A stretch of 60,405 nt of DNA from an uncultured Bacteroides sp. (lineage in GTDB: Bacteria > Bacteroidota > Bacteroidia > Bacteroidales > Bacteroidaceae). Position 1 is the first letter of the stretch; the number at the start of each line of letters is the position of its first letter. Made by a program: the position numbers and the translations under genes. The notes under the pieces were generated by a model, which worked only from the letters and a program-made list of their open reading frames with translations, ran no database searches and was not told the origin of the DNA. Shown piece after piece: positions 1 to 8,112 of this stretch. The stretch covers positions 1 through 60,405 of the forward strand of contig CASDXG010000035.1 in assembly GCA_949285025.1 (NCBI GenBank), written 5' to 3'.

Positions 1-51
1 CTCGCTTTGTTGCACCTGCAATTCTAATTCTTCAAATTCTTGTCTGTTCAT
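1..51 (-). CDS. Partial 5' end of a probable IS66 accessory gene (tnpA-like)
   Basis: Only the first 17 codons are present, starting at ATG (complement of 49-51) and running off the edge. The peptide begins MNRQEFEELELQVQQS. The charged, helical start with EEF/QEF-type residues resembles the N-termini of IS66 TnpA-like accessory proteins in Bacteroides, which carry a small helix-turn-helix. The call depends mainly on its position just inside a GTAAGC terminus. Too short for a confident family assignment. Confidence 0.4.
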   Translation of the reverse strand, partial: MNRQEFEELELQVQQSE

Positions 52-56
52 AATAA

Positions 57-104
57 TTGAGGTTTGATTGTATTCACTGCCGCAAAGCTACAACCAAACC
101 TCAA
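57..104. repeat. 10-bp perfect inverted repeat inside the IS end
   Basis: TTGAGGTTTG (57-66) and CAAACCTCAA (95-104) form a perfect 10-bp stem around a 28-base loop. It lies between the putative IS66 terminus and the first IS gene, so it may be a transposase-binding or expression-dampening structure of the element. Confidence 0.5.
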
Positions 105-197
105 AGTGTAAAAGGTGCATTTCTTCGAATGCTTACTATAAGTCTTTTCGGAATACAAAAAAGGGCTTTCAGAATAGAAGCAGGGAAATAATTTCTC

Positions 198-205
198 TAT
201 CTTTG
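198..205 (+). promoter_or_regulatory. Bacteroides -7 box (TATCTTTG) before the sugar kinase gene
   Basis: TATCTTTG matches the Bacteroides -7 consensus TAnnTTTG and lies about 43 bases before the start codon. No TTTG is seen at the ideal 19-21 base spacing upstream (TTTC is present, but further away). Confidence 0.45.
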
Positions 206-247
206 TATGGAGAAGATTATATTGTTTTATAGATAGTCAACAAGATT

Positions 248-1333
248 ATGAATGATCTGAAAGAAATACTCCGTCATTTCCCTGAAATCGGTGAAGTAAA
301 GATGATAGATCCGATATCGACCGGTCTGATAAACCGTACATATAAGGTATATACTGCGGAGAAAGAGAAGATCCGTTGTTATGTTTTACAGTGCATAAAT
401 AAAGCGGTATTTCATGATGTGCCGGGATTGCAGCGGAATATAGAACTGGTTACTTCGCATATTCGGCGGAAATTGGAAGATAAAGGGGAGGAAGATATTG
501 ACAGAAAGGTCTTACGCTTTTTGAAAACCGATAAAGGACTTTCTTATTATTGGGACAAAACAGATTATTGGCGGGTATCTGTGTTTATAGAAGGTTCCGA
601 GACACGCGATGAATTGACTTCGCATTCGGCTGAGTTGGTCGGAATAAAATTTGGAGAGTTTGAAGCTATGCTATCGGATATGGTTGAACCATTGATAGAG
701 ACGATACCGGACTTTCACAATATGGAGTTCCGTTTGGCTCAACTGCGTGAGGCGGTAGAGAAAGATGCCGTAGGGCGTTTGTCCGGAGTGCGTACTATGG
801 TTGACGATATTAACCGCGATGCGGAGGATATGTGCTTTGCGGAACGTTATTACAGAGAAGGGAAATTATTGAAACGAGTCTGTCATTGTGATACAAAACT
901 AAATAATATGCTTTTCGACCGTTCGGGAAATGTTTTGTGTATTATTGATTTGGATACAGTGATGCCATCGTTTGTCTTTTCCGATTTCGGGGATTTTTTA
1001 CGTTCGGCAGCGAATACGGCTTCGGAAGATGAACCTGATTTGAGTAAAATTACTTTTCGGCAGGAGATCTTCAAAGCCTTTGCCAAAGGTTATTTTTCAA
1101 AGGCCAAATCATTTCTTACCCCTATAGAAATTGGTCTGCTGCCTTTTTCCGTCGCTTTGTTTCCTTACATGCAGGCCGTGCGTTTTCTCACCGATTATTT
1201 AAACGGAGATGTATATTATCGGATTGATTACGTGGAACATAATCTGGTTCGCTCCCGCGCGCAATATAAATTGTATGAGGAAGTTCGGAAAATTATGCCG
1301 CAGTTGAAGTCGTATATAGATTCTCTATGTTGA
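248..1333 (+). CDS. NahK-like/aminoglycoside phosphotransferase-fold sugar kinase
   Basis: A 361-residue cytoplasmic kinase of the APH/choline-kinase fold. The Gly-rich STGLINRTY stretch (residues 24-32) fits the nucleotide loop. HCDTKLNN (213-220) is the Brenner catalytic loop with Asp215, and IDLDT (233-237) holds the metal-binding Asp, followed by FSDFGDFLR. The DTKLNN form is typical of N-acetylhexosamine 1-kinases (NahK), which phosphorylate GlcNAc/GalNAc at C1 and feed UDP-HexNAc salvage. The exact substrate cannot be read from sequence. The gene stands alone, next to the IS end on its 5' side, with a strong hairpin after its stop. Confidence 0.75.
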   Translation: MNDLKEILRHFPEIGEVKMIDPISTGLINRTYKVYTAEKEKIRCYVLQCINKAVFHDVPGLQRNIELVTSHIRRKLEDKGEEDIDRKVLRFLKTDKGLSYYWDKTDYWRVSVFIEGSETRDELTSHSAELVGIKFGEFEAMLSDMVEPLIETIPDFHNMEFRLAQLREAVEKDAVGRLSGVRTMVDDINRDAEDMCFAERYYREGKLLKRVCHCDTKLNNMLFDRSGNVLCIIDLDTVMPSFVFSDFGDFLRSAANTASEDEPDLSKITFRQEIFKAFAKGYFSKAKSFLTPIEIGLLPFSVALFPYMQAVRFLTDYLNGDVYYRIDYVEHNLVRSRAQYKLYEEVRKIMPQLKSYIDSLC

Positions 1334-1343
1334 TTGAATGAGA

Positions 1344-1398
1344 AACGACAGAGCTTTTTGTAGGGAAGTTCTGCCCTAAAAGTTCTGTCGTTATTTAT
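1344..1398. terminator. Bidirectional intrinsic terminator between convergent genes
   Basis: AACGACAGAGCTTTT (1344-1358) pairs with AAAAGTTCTGTCGTT (1378-1392), a 15-bp stem with one G-U pair. A small AGGG/CCCT hairpin sits in the loop. T-rich sequence flanks the stem, which lies between two convergent genes. Confidence 0.8.
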
Positions 1399-1426
1399 GA
1401 AAGTTTAATATGATTATCATTTATTC

Positions 1427-1930
1427 TTATTCGGGGAAATCGGAGAATGGAGGCTGTTGCTGCATCATAGGCGGGCGGTTTCCTCTGGGACCTTGCATAT
1501 TCCGGTTAGGCATGCGGCCACCCGGAGCTGCAGGCATATAAAACTTTTCCAATTGTTTTACGCTTAATATTTCTTTGAACTTGTCGAAATAAGATTCTTT
1601 CAGTTCAATTGCTTTGCGTTGTGCAGCGAGTCTGTCTTTTATGTTCTGTATTTTTTCATCATCACTCAGTTTCTTTTTATTCTTTGTGCTGGTTGCAGGA
1701 GTAATTTTACTGAGAGCTTCCAGATATTCTGTATATAGGGGCGTAAATTTGGCCGATGTCTCGTCATCAAGATCCAAACGTTTTTCCATAGCTTTAATTT
1801 GCATGTCTCTGAATTCTTCCGGTGTCATGTCCTGTCTAAAATGTGAACCGTTGTTCCTTTGAGCTTGTACATTTCCACAACAGAATAGGGCAGTTATGGC
1901 TATTGCCATAAAAAATCTGACAGTTTTCAT
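1427..1930 (-). CDS. Small secreted Spy/LTXXQ-like protein
   Basis: The start is placed at MKTVRFFMAIAI because a signal peptide follows directly (hydrophobic core AIAITALFCCG, ending VQAQ); upstream in-frame codons look non-coding. The mature protein is about 145 residues: a charged helical part with DMTPEEFRDMQIKAMEKRL and LSDDEKIQNIKDRL, then a Pro/Gly/Met/Gln-rich tail (RPPMMQQQPP). The arrangement resembles periplasmic Spy/CpxP-type helical proteins of Bacteroidetes, which bind unfolded proteins or metals at the envelope. Function is not established. The preceding pseudouridine synthase gene on the same strand ends 105 bases upstream. Confidence 0.6.
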   Translation of the reverse strand: MKTVRFFMAIAITALFCCGNVQAQRNNGSHFRQDMTPEEFRDMQIKAMEKRLDLDDETSAKFTPLYTEYLEALSKITPATSTKNKKKLSDDEKIQNIKDRLAAQRKAIELKESYFDKFKEILSVKQLEKFYMPAAPGGRMPNRNMQGPRGNRPPMMQQQPPFSDFPE

Positions 1931-2035
1931 TATTCTTGTTTTTAAGTTAAACATTTTGTTGTTTTTTATCGATCGATTTGTTCCTTTGATGTAATGCAGG
2001 CAAAAAGGTTTATCGGTCAATAACATTTTTTGATT

Positions 2036-3673
2036 TTAAAAAGGGGATTCTTTGCATATTTTTACTGTCTTCCCTGTGACGGGATGGATAAATTCCAATT
2101 CTGCGGCGTGCAGATAGAGGCGTTTGTCCGGAGTTCCATATAGTTGATCGCCGGAAATCGGAAGATTCAATCCTTCGGGATGAGCAGAATGTACCCGTAA
2201 CTGATGTGTACGTCCCGTTTGCGGATAAAAATTAACGCGGGTTTTTCCGTCTTTCCGTTCGATAACCTTATACTTTGTAATAGCAACTTTTCCGTATTCA
2301 TGGTTGACGGTTTGTTGAGGCCTGTTTGAGAAATCCGGATACAGTGGTAATACGATTGTTCCGTTATCTGCATGAAGTGTTCCGTTCAAGATGGCTGTAT
2401 AACGTTTTTTTACCGTACTTTTTTCAAATTGCTTTTGCAGTTCCTTGTATGTTTCCATTGTTTTTGCTGCAAGGAGCAATCCGGATGTGTCCATATCCAG
2501 GCGGTGAACGATGACTGGTCCTGTAGCTTCGGGATACATTATTCGCAGGCGGGTGTAAACGGAATCTTCTGTATCTTTTCCGGGAACGGAGAGTAATCCG
2601 GCCGGTTTATTTATAATAATCAGCCATTCGTCCTCATAAACGATTTCAAGCGGAGTGTTTTTGATTGTATGATGTTCCAACGGATTCGGCGCTACATTCA
2701 GTCCTTCAAGCATGTGTTTGAGTATGGGTTTGCATTTTCCTGTACAGGAAGGATAGAATTGCCCGTGATGTCTGATCTCATTTTTGGGTGATGTACCCCA
2801 CCAGAATTCACCCATTGCCAAAGGTTTCAAGCCGTTGATGTAGGCATATTGCAGCAATTTTGGTAGTGCACATTCGCCGGCTCCTGCCGGAGGCATGCCT
2901 TGCGGGGTGTCGCGGAAAAGCTCGCATAAGTCTTTTGTTTCGCCTTTCGCATTTAACATCCGGAATTTTTTGAACAGCTTTTCCTGTAATGCTGCGGAAC
3001 GTTGTTTGCGCTCATGTTTCAATTCCTCAAGTTGTTTTTCAAACATGCCGACTTTCTCTTGCAGCGAAGAAAGCTCAGATTTCAGGTGTTTTTCCGTGCG
3101 TTTGAATTCTGCTTTCTGAAACTGACTTTCATGTATCATTGCTGTTTGTTCTGCTTCTGACAATGGTTTTTCCCGTCGTTTTGCCCGTTCTTCTTTGGCA
3201 TGCCTTAGATTCTTTTTTAAAAGTTCAATATATTCCCGGAAGAATGTTTCGGCGTTTTGTAAATTCTGTCGGCTCGTTTTATAAGAATCACTTTCAAGAA
3301 TTTCAGAGATACGGTGGTTGATATCAGAAATCATACGTTCTTCCTTGCGGAAGAAGCCGTCGGGCTGTAGCAGATCGTATACGGGAGGAACAAAAAAGGC
3401 GTGTATGTTGCTTCCTGCCAGATTGCCGGAAAATGCGGCCAGATACCCGATATCTCCATTGGGTGCCGCAATGATTAGCACACCGAACATTTTTCCTTTT
3501 TGCAATTCATTACTCCAGTCGGCTCGTGAGTACAGGTAGTTTTGGGTTTCGTGCGCTGCGATTTTCACAAGAGGGTGCGGTGTGTATAGGAATGGATACG
3601 TGAATTGTTCCGGTAATGGGATGTCGTTTATCGGAGATGAAAACAAATGATAAGGCAACTTGTCGGTATGCAT
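2036..3673 (-). CDS. RluA-family pseudouridine synthase with long N-terminal extension
   Basis: A 545-residue protein. The C-terminal ~210 residues are a standard RluA catalytic domain: HRLDMDTSGLLL contains the catalytic Asp and GRTHQLRVH is the conserved RluA motif. It isomerises uridine in rRNA or tRNA; the target is unknown. The N-terminal ~330 residues are unusual: a first globular part, a long charged coiled coil (roughly 115-240), then a Cys-containing segment with GECALPKLLQ, EFWWG and PSCTGKCKPIL. Typical RluA enzymes are 220-330 residues, so this is the long Bacteroidetes/gammaproteobacterial type. It follows ispE by 12 bases and is probably cotranscribed with it. Confidence 0.85.
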   Translation of the reverse strand: MHTDKLPYHLFSSPINDIPLPEQFTYPFLYTPHPLVKIAAHETQNYLYSRADWSNELQKGKMFGVLIIAAPNGDIGYLAAFSGNLAGSNIHAFFVPPVYDLLQPDGFFRKEERMISDINHRISEILESDSYKTSRQNLQNAETFFREYIELLKKNLRHAKEERAKRREKPLSEAEQTAMIHESQFQKAEFKRTEKHLKSELSSLQEKVGMFEKQLEELKHERKQRSAALQEKLFKKFRMLNAKGETKDLCELFRDTPQGMPPAGAGECALPKLLQYAYINGLKPLAMGEFWWGTSPKNEIRHHGQFYPSCTGKCKPILKHMLEGLNVAPNPLEHHTIKNTPLEIVYEDEWLIIINKPAGLLSVPGKDTEDSVYTRLRIMYPEATGPVIVHRLDMDTSGLLLAAKTMETYKELQKQFEKSTVKKRYTAILNGTLHADNGTIVLPLYPDFSNRPQQTVNHEYGKVAITKYKVIERKDGKTRVNFYPQTGRTHQLRVHSAHPEGLNLPISGDQLYGTPDKRLYLHAAELEFIHPVTGKTVKICKESPF

Positions 3674-3685
3674 TGTGATAAATGT

Positions 3686-4510
3686 TTACTCAAGTGTCCG
3701 TTGGCGGCAAAAATATCCGTTGAAGAGTTCGTCTACGTTTTTTACAGCCTCCTTGAATATTCCGTAAATTGTCGAGCCGGACCCGCTCATTGACGCATAT
3801 ATAGCTCCTGAATTATATAGTTTATCTTTTATTGCCGCCAGCTCAGGGTATTTGCGGAATACCGTGTTTTCGAAATCATTTTTCATTGTATTTTTCCAAG
3901 TCTCTATGGGAGTTTGTATGATTTCTTTTAGTGACAATTCCGGATGTGCAGGAATGATGCCCGAAAAGGCATCGCGTGTGGATACAGAAATTTCAGGTTT
4001 TACTAAAACAATGTGATAACCGCTCAGAGACAATGTTATCGGTTCGAATACATTCCCTATACCGGTGGCAAAAACAGGCTCGTTACGGATAAAAAAGGCG
4101 CAATCGGCACCTAATTGTGAGGCATATGTTTCCATCTGTTCGCTGTTCATGCCTAAAGAAAATTTCTCGTTCAGTAATTTAATCATGAAAGCGCAGTCGG
4201 CAGAGCCTCCGCCTAATCCGGCCTGCATAGGAATATGTTTGAATAAATGAATATCAATCGGTGGCAACTGAAACGTATCTTTCAGTAAGAGATAAGCCTT
4301 GACTATAAGATTGTCTTCGGGTTTCCCGTTTACGGGTGTGCCGCTGACATTTAATATGTAAGGTCTGCTTTTATCTGTAAGTATATTGACTTCCAAAGCA
4401 TCTTGTAGATTTATCGGATAAAAAACTGTTTCTAAATTGTGGTATCCGTCCGGACGTTTTTCTGTGATATTCAGTCCGAGGTTTATTTTTGCATTAGGAA
4501 AAATAATCAT
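3686..4510 (-). CDS. ispE: 4-diphosphocytidyl-2-C-methyl-D-erythritol kinase
   Basis: IspE phosphorylates CDP-methylerythritol with ATP in the non-mevalonate isoprenoid pathway. The 274-residue length is normal. It begins [12 protein letters not shown] with the substrate-binding Lys. The GHMP-kinase glycine loop is [15 protein letters not shown] (residues ~92-106) and the C-terminal motif is [12 protein letters not shown]. The gene is 12 bases upstream of the pseudouridine synthase gene and divergent from the DUF456 gene. Confidence 0.95.
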   Translation of the reverse strand: MIIFPNAKINLGLNITEKRPDGYHNLETVFYPINLQDALEVNILTDKSRPYILNVSGTPVNGKPEDNLIVKAYLLLKDTFQLPPIDIHLFKHIPMQAGLGGGSADCAFMIKLLNEKFSLGMNSEQMETYASQLGADCAFFIRNEPVFATGIGNVFEPITLSLSGYHIVLVKPEISVSTRDAFSGIIPAHPELSLKEIIQTPIETWKNTMKNDFENTVFRKYPELAAIKDKLYNSGAIYASMSGSGSTIYGIFKEAVKNVDELFNGYFCRQRTLE

Positions 4511-4646
4511 TGAGCTATAATTTTTATGCTCAAATATACGGGAAAGTTTTGAAATCCGTTCTTTTTTGGTTAAAGAATGTCTTTTTTCCCGATGGTAATT
4601 ATTATTTCTTATATATTTATCGATATATTAATGTATCGGTATATAT

Positions 4647-5120
4647 ATGGATATTCTTTTGATAATGGCAGGTGTAGTGTGTCTGCTTGTAGGTTTGGCC
4701 GGATGTATTCTTCCTGCACTTCCGGGCCCTCCGATTTCATATGTTGGTCTGTTGTTGCTGCATTTCACAGAAAAGGTTCAGTTCTCTTCAGGAGAACTGT
4801 GGATGTGGTTTGCTGTTGTGGCGGTAATTCAAATAGCAGATTACGTAATCCCCATGCTTGGCAGTAAGTATATTGGCGGTTCTAAGTGGGGAACATGGGG
4901 AGCTTTTGTCGGCTCTATTGTCGGTCTGTTTTTTGTTCCGTTAGGATTGATTCTTGGCCCTTTTATCGGAGCGCTTGTCGGGGAACTGCTTGGTAATCGC
5001 AGTTTCGTAGAGGCTTTGAAGTCGGGTATAGGAGCTGTTCTCGGGTTTATTTTCGGAACGGTGCTGAAAGTAACGGCATGTGTATATTTTATTGTTGTGT
5101 TTGTGGCGGCTCTTTTTTAA
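4647..5120 (+). CDS. DUF456 family membrane protein
   Basis: A 157-residue integral membrane protein, almost wholly hydrophobic, with about four to five membrane spans. It contains the family pattern LPALPGPP near residue 25 and Gly-rich helices (GAFVGSIVGLFFVPLG, GPFIGALVGELLG). The repeated GxxxG stretches are characteristic of DUF456, whose function is unknown. The dnaB start codon follows 35 bases later, but dnaB appears to have its own -7 box. Confidence 0.85.
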   Translation: MDILLIMAGVVCLLVGLAGCILPALPGPPISYVGLLLLHFTEKVQFSSGELWMWFAVVAVIQIADYVIPMLGSKYIGGSKWGTWGAFVGSIVGLFFVPLGLILGPFIGALVGELLGNRSFVEALKSGIGAVLGFIFGTVLKVTACVYFIVVFVAALF

Positions 5121-5128
5121 AAATATCT

Positions 5129-5136
5129 ATCTTTGT
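5129..5136 (+). promoter_or_regulatory. -7 box (TATCTTTG) for dnaB
   Basis: A perfect TAnnTTTG match 20 bases before the dnaB start codon. A TTTG at 5101-5104 has a 24-base gap, longer than ideal, so only the -7 element is convincing. Confidence 0.5.
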
Positions 5137-5155
5137 TTCGTAATTAGATAGAGAA

Positions 5156-6718
5156 ATGGCAGAGATAAAAAGAACGACACGTGTTTCAAAAGCGGCAAAA
5201 AGTAAGTCAAACGATGACTATGGTCATTTGCAACCTCAGGCCCCTGAATTGGAAGAAGCCGTTTTAGGAGCGCTGATGATTGAGAAAGATGCTTATTTTT
5301 TGGTAAGTGAAATCCTTCGTCCCGAATCGTTTTATGAACATCGGCATCAGCTGATTTATGCGGCTATAACCGATTTGGCAATGCAGCAAAAGCCGGTTGA
5401 TATATTGACTGTTACCGAGCAGTTGCGTACGAGAGGCGATTTAGAGGAAGCGGGAGGCCCGTTTTATATTACACAGTTGAGTGGAAAAGTAGCATCTTCT
5501 GCTCATATAGAGTATCATGCGCGTATCATTGCTCAAAAATATCTGGCGAGGGAACTGATAACTTTTACCAGCAATATACAGACAAAAGCGTTTGATGAGA
5601 CACAAGATGTGGACGACTTGATGCAGGAGGCTGAGGGAAAGTTATTTGAGATTTCCCAACGGAATCTGAAAAAAGATTATACGCAAATAAATCCGGTTAT
5701 TCAGGAAGCATATGAAATGCTTCGGAAAGCAGCGGCACGGACCGACGGGTTGAGCGGCTTGGAAAGCGGATTCCATCAGTTGGATAAGTTGACTTCCGGT
5801 TGGCAAAACTCCGATTTGATTATTATTGCTGCCCGTCCGGCAATGGGAAAGACTGCGTTTGTACTTTCAATGGCGAAGAACATGGCGGTAAACAATAAAG
5901 TTCCGGTCGCATTGTTTTCACTTGAAATGAGTAACGTTCAGCTGGTAAACCGTTTGATTGTCAATGTGTGTGAGATACCGGGTGAGAAGATTAAAAGCGG
6001 TCAATTAGCTCCTTATGAATGGGGACAGCTTGATTATAAGATAAAAGAACTGTATGATGCACCTCTTTATGTGGATGATACTCCGTCTTTGTCGGTATTC
6101 GAATTACGGACAAAAGCCCGTCGTCTGGTTCGTGAGCATGGGGTGAAAATCATAATTATTGATTACCTTCAGTTGATGAATGCCAGTGGAATGTCGTACG
6201 GAAGCCGTCAGGAGGAGGTCAGTACGATATCCCGTTCGTTAAAAGGCCTTGCTAAAGAGCTGAATATTCCGATAGTGGCTTTGAGTCAGTTGAATCGAGG
6301 TGTGGAGAACCGTGAAGGAATTGATGGGAAACGCCCGCAGCTGAGTGATTTGCGTGAGTCGGGGGCGATTGAACAAGACGCAGATATGGTTTGTTTTATT
6401 CATCGTCCGGAGTATTATAAGATCTATGCAGATGAGAAAGGAAATGACCTTCATGGAATGGCTGAAATTATAATAGCAAAGCATCGTAACGGAGCAGTCG
6501 GGGATATTTTGTTGCGCTTTCGTTCCGAATATGCTCGTTTTCAGAATCCGGATGACGAGATGATAATACCTGTTCCGGGTGAAGATTCATCGGCACCGGT
6601 ACTTCGTTCTAAAATGAATAATACTTCATCTCAGGATTATCCTTCTCCTCCTCCTGCAGAAATGGAACCGCCTGTGAGTAATCCGTTTGGTGCACCTATA
6701 CCGGATGTCCCGTTTTGA
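5156..6718 (+). CDS. dnaB: Replicative DNA helicase DnaB
   Basis: The hexameric replicative helicase that unwinds DNA ahead of the fork. The N-terminal DnaB domain (LEEAVLGALMIEKDAYF, ~30-130) is followed by the RecA-like ATPase with Walker A ARPAMGKTAF (~226-235), Walker B IIIIDYLQLM and the SQLNRGVE / LSDLRESGAIEQDADM motifs. At 520 residues it is full length, with a Pro-rich tail. No intein is present. Confidence 0.96.
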   Translation: MAEIKRTTRVSKAAKSKSNDDYGHLQPQAPELEEAVLGALMIEKDAYFLVSEILRPESFYEHRHQLIYAAITDLAMQQKPVDILTVTEQLRTRGDLEEAGGPFYITQLSGKVASSAHIEYHARIIAQKYLARELITFTSNIQTKAFDETQDVDDLMQEAEGKLFEISQRNLKKDYTQINPVIQEAYEMLRKAAARTDGLSGLESGFHQLDKLTSGWQNSDLIIIAARPAMGKTAFVLSMAKNMAVNNKVPVALFSLEMSNVQLVNRLIVNVCEIPGEKIKSGQLAPYEWGQLDYKIKELYDAPLYVDDTPSLSVFELRTKARRLVREHGVKIIIIDYLQLMNASGMSYGSRQEEVSTISRSLKGLAKELNIPIVALSQLNRGVENREGIDGKRPQLSDLRESGAIEQDADMVCFIHRPEYYKIYADEKGNDLHGMAEIIIAKHRNGAVGDILLRFRSEYARFQNPDDEMIIPVPGEDSSAPVLRSKMNNTSSQDYPSPPPAEMEPPVSNPFGAPIPDVPF

Positions 6719-6770
6719 AGACTTGTTTATATAAGAGTTTTAAGTATAAAGTTTGCGGAAAGGATGTGAT

Positions 6771-7841
6771 ATGCTTGCCTATACGTATGTGGAAAAAGGA
6801 CAATTTGAGCTGATTGAAAAGCCCGTTCCCGAATTGATAGATTCACACGATGCAGTTGTTCGTGTGACGTTAAGCAGTATTTGTACCAGTGATTTGCATA
6901 TAAAACACGGCAGTGTGCCTCGTGCAGTGCCGGGTATTACGGTAGGACATGAAATGGTTGGGGTGGTGGAGAAGGTCGGACCGGATGTCGTTTCGGTATC
7001 TCCCGGTGATCGTGTGACCGTGAATGTGGAAACATTTTGCGGGGAATGTTTTTTTTGTCGGCATGGATATGTGAATAATTGTACTTCTCCGGAGGGCGGA
7101 TGGGCCTTAGGTTGTCGTATTGATGGCGGTCAGGCTGAATATGTCCGTGTTCCTTTTGCCGATCAAGGTTTGAATCTCATCCCGGATAATGTGAGTGACG
7201 AACAGGCTCTTTTTGTGGGAGACATATTGGCAACGGGCTTTTGGGCAGCGCGGATATCGGAAATTTCGGAGGATGATACGGTGCTTATCATCGGAGCCGG
7301 CCCTACGGGACTTTGTACGCTCCAATGTGTAATGTTGAAAAAGCCGAAATGTATCATTGTTTGTGAAAAATCGTCCGAAAGGATCCGTTTTGTAAACGAA
7401 CATTATGCGGGCGTCTTGACAGTGACACCCGAGAAATGCAGAGAGTTTGTTCTTGAGAACAGTCGGCATGGCGGGGCGGATGTCGTGCTGGAAGTGGCCG
7501 GCGGTGAAGATACATTCCGTTTGGCATGGGAGTGTGCGCGTCCCAATGCTGTTGTTACCATTGTGGCACTTTATGCGCATCCTCAGCTTCTTCCTCTTCC
7601 CGATATGTATGGAAAGAATCTGACTTTTAAGACAGGTGGGGTAGATGGCTGCGACTGTGCCGAGATTCTTCGGTTAATATCGGAAGGAAGAATCGATACG
7701 ACATCGCTTATCACGCATCGTTTTTCTTTGGATAGAATAGCTGAAGCCTATCGTATTTTTGAAACAAAGTCGGACGGTGTTATCAAGATTGCGGTTTCTC
7801 CGCCTCGTAAATCATCCGAGAATCTTTCTTCGACAGTTTGA
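6771..7841 (+). CDS. Zinc-dependent medium-chain alcohol dehydrogenase
   Basis: A 356-residue MDR oxidoreductase. GHEMVGVVEKVGPDVVSVSPG holds the catalytic-zinc neighbourhood, and CGECFFCRHGYVNNC gives the four structural-zinc cysteines (~88-102). The Rossmann motif is IIGAGPTGLC (~170-179). It oxidises or reduces an unidentified alcohol/polyol with NAD(P). The start is placed at ATG 6771, preceded by GGAAAGGA; a TTG six codons upstream is less likely. Confidence 0.85.
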   Translation: MLAYTYVEKGQFELIEKPVPELIDSHDAVVRVTLSSICTSDLHIKHGSVPRAVPGITVGHEMVGVVEKVGPDVVSVSPGDRVTVNVETFCGECFFCRHGYVNNCTSPEGGWALGCRIDGGQAEYVRVPFADQGLNLIPDNVSDEQALFVGDILATGFWAARISEISEDDTVLIIGAGPTGLCTLQCVMLKKPKCIIVCEKSSERIRFVNEHYAGVLTVTPEKCREFVLENSRHGGADVVLEVAGGEDTFRLAWECARPNAVVTIVALYAHPQLLPLPDMYGKNLTFKTGGVDGCDCAEILRLISEGRIDTTSLITHRFSLDRIAEAYRIFETKSDGVIKIAVSPPRKSSENLSSTV

Positions 7842-8069
7842 TATATAGTCAGGATGTGGGAAACAGATTGCGGCGGATTGCGGAAAAGAACGGGATGTTT
7901 TTGTCGGAATGTGCTGTTGTTTTGCTGAGAATAACAGGGCGTCTGTTGTCTGGTGCTTTTATGCGCTGATTTTCTGATATGGGAAAAATACGCATAGACA
8001 GAAGTCTGTGCGGTGGCTTATTCCGTAAAATTCATGAATGTTTCTCTCTTTATTCCCAAATATTTGTAT

Positions 8070-8077
8070 TAAATTTG
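8070..8077 (+). promoter_or_regulatory. -7 box (TAAATTTG) for pheT
   Basis: TAAATTTG matches TAnnTTTG 35 bases before the pheT start codon. The 271-base gap after the alcohol dehydrogenase gene supports a new transcription unit here. No clear -33 TTTG is seen. Confidence 0.45.
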
Positions 8078-8112
8078 CGCATTAAATTCCGTGAATATAA
8101 AAAACAATAAAT

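Larger units (their letters stand above)
1..136 (-). mobile_element. Truncated end of an IS66-family-like insertion sequence
   Basis: Read on the minus strand from position 136, the sequence begins GTAAGCATTCGAAG. IS66-family elements characteristically begin with GTAAGC. A small open frame pointing off the window edge starts about 85 bases inside this end, where IS66 elements place their first gene (tnpA). The rest of the element lies outside the window. The bases just outside the end (137-144, TATAAGTC) would be one copy of the 8-bp target duplication expected for IS66. Family assignment is inferred from the terminus and gene position; the transposase itself cannot be seen. Confidence 0.6.

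Noticed and set aside
1931-2026. N-terminal extension of the Spy-like protein
   Set aside because: It would place 32 residues before a clear signal peptide; the internal MKTVRFF start is better.
7107-7580. A 157-codon frame antisense to the alcohol dehydrogenase
   Set aside because: It overlaps a strong zinc dehydrogenase gene and shows no recognisable domain.
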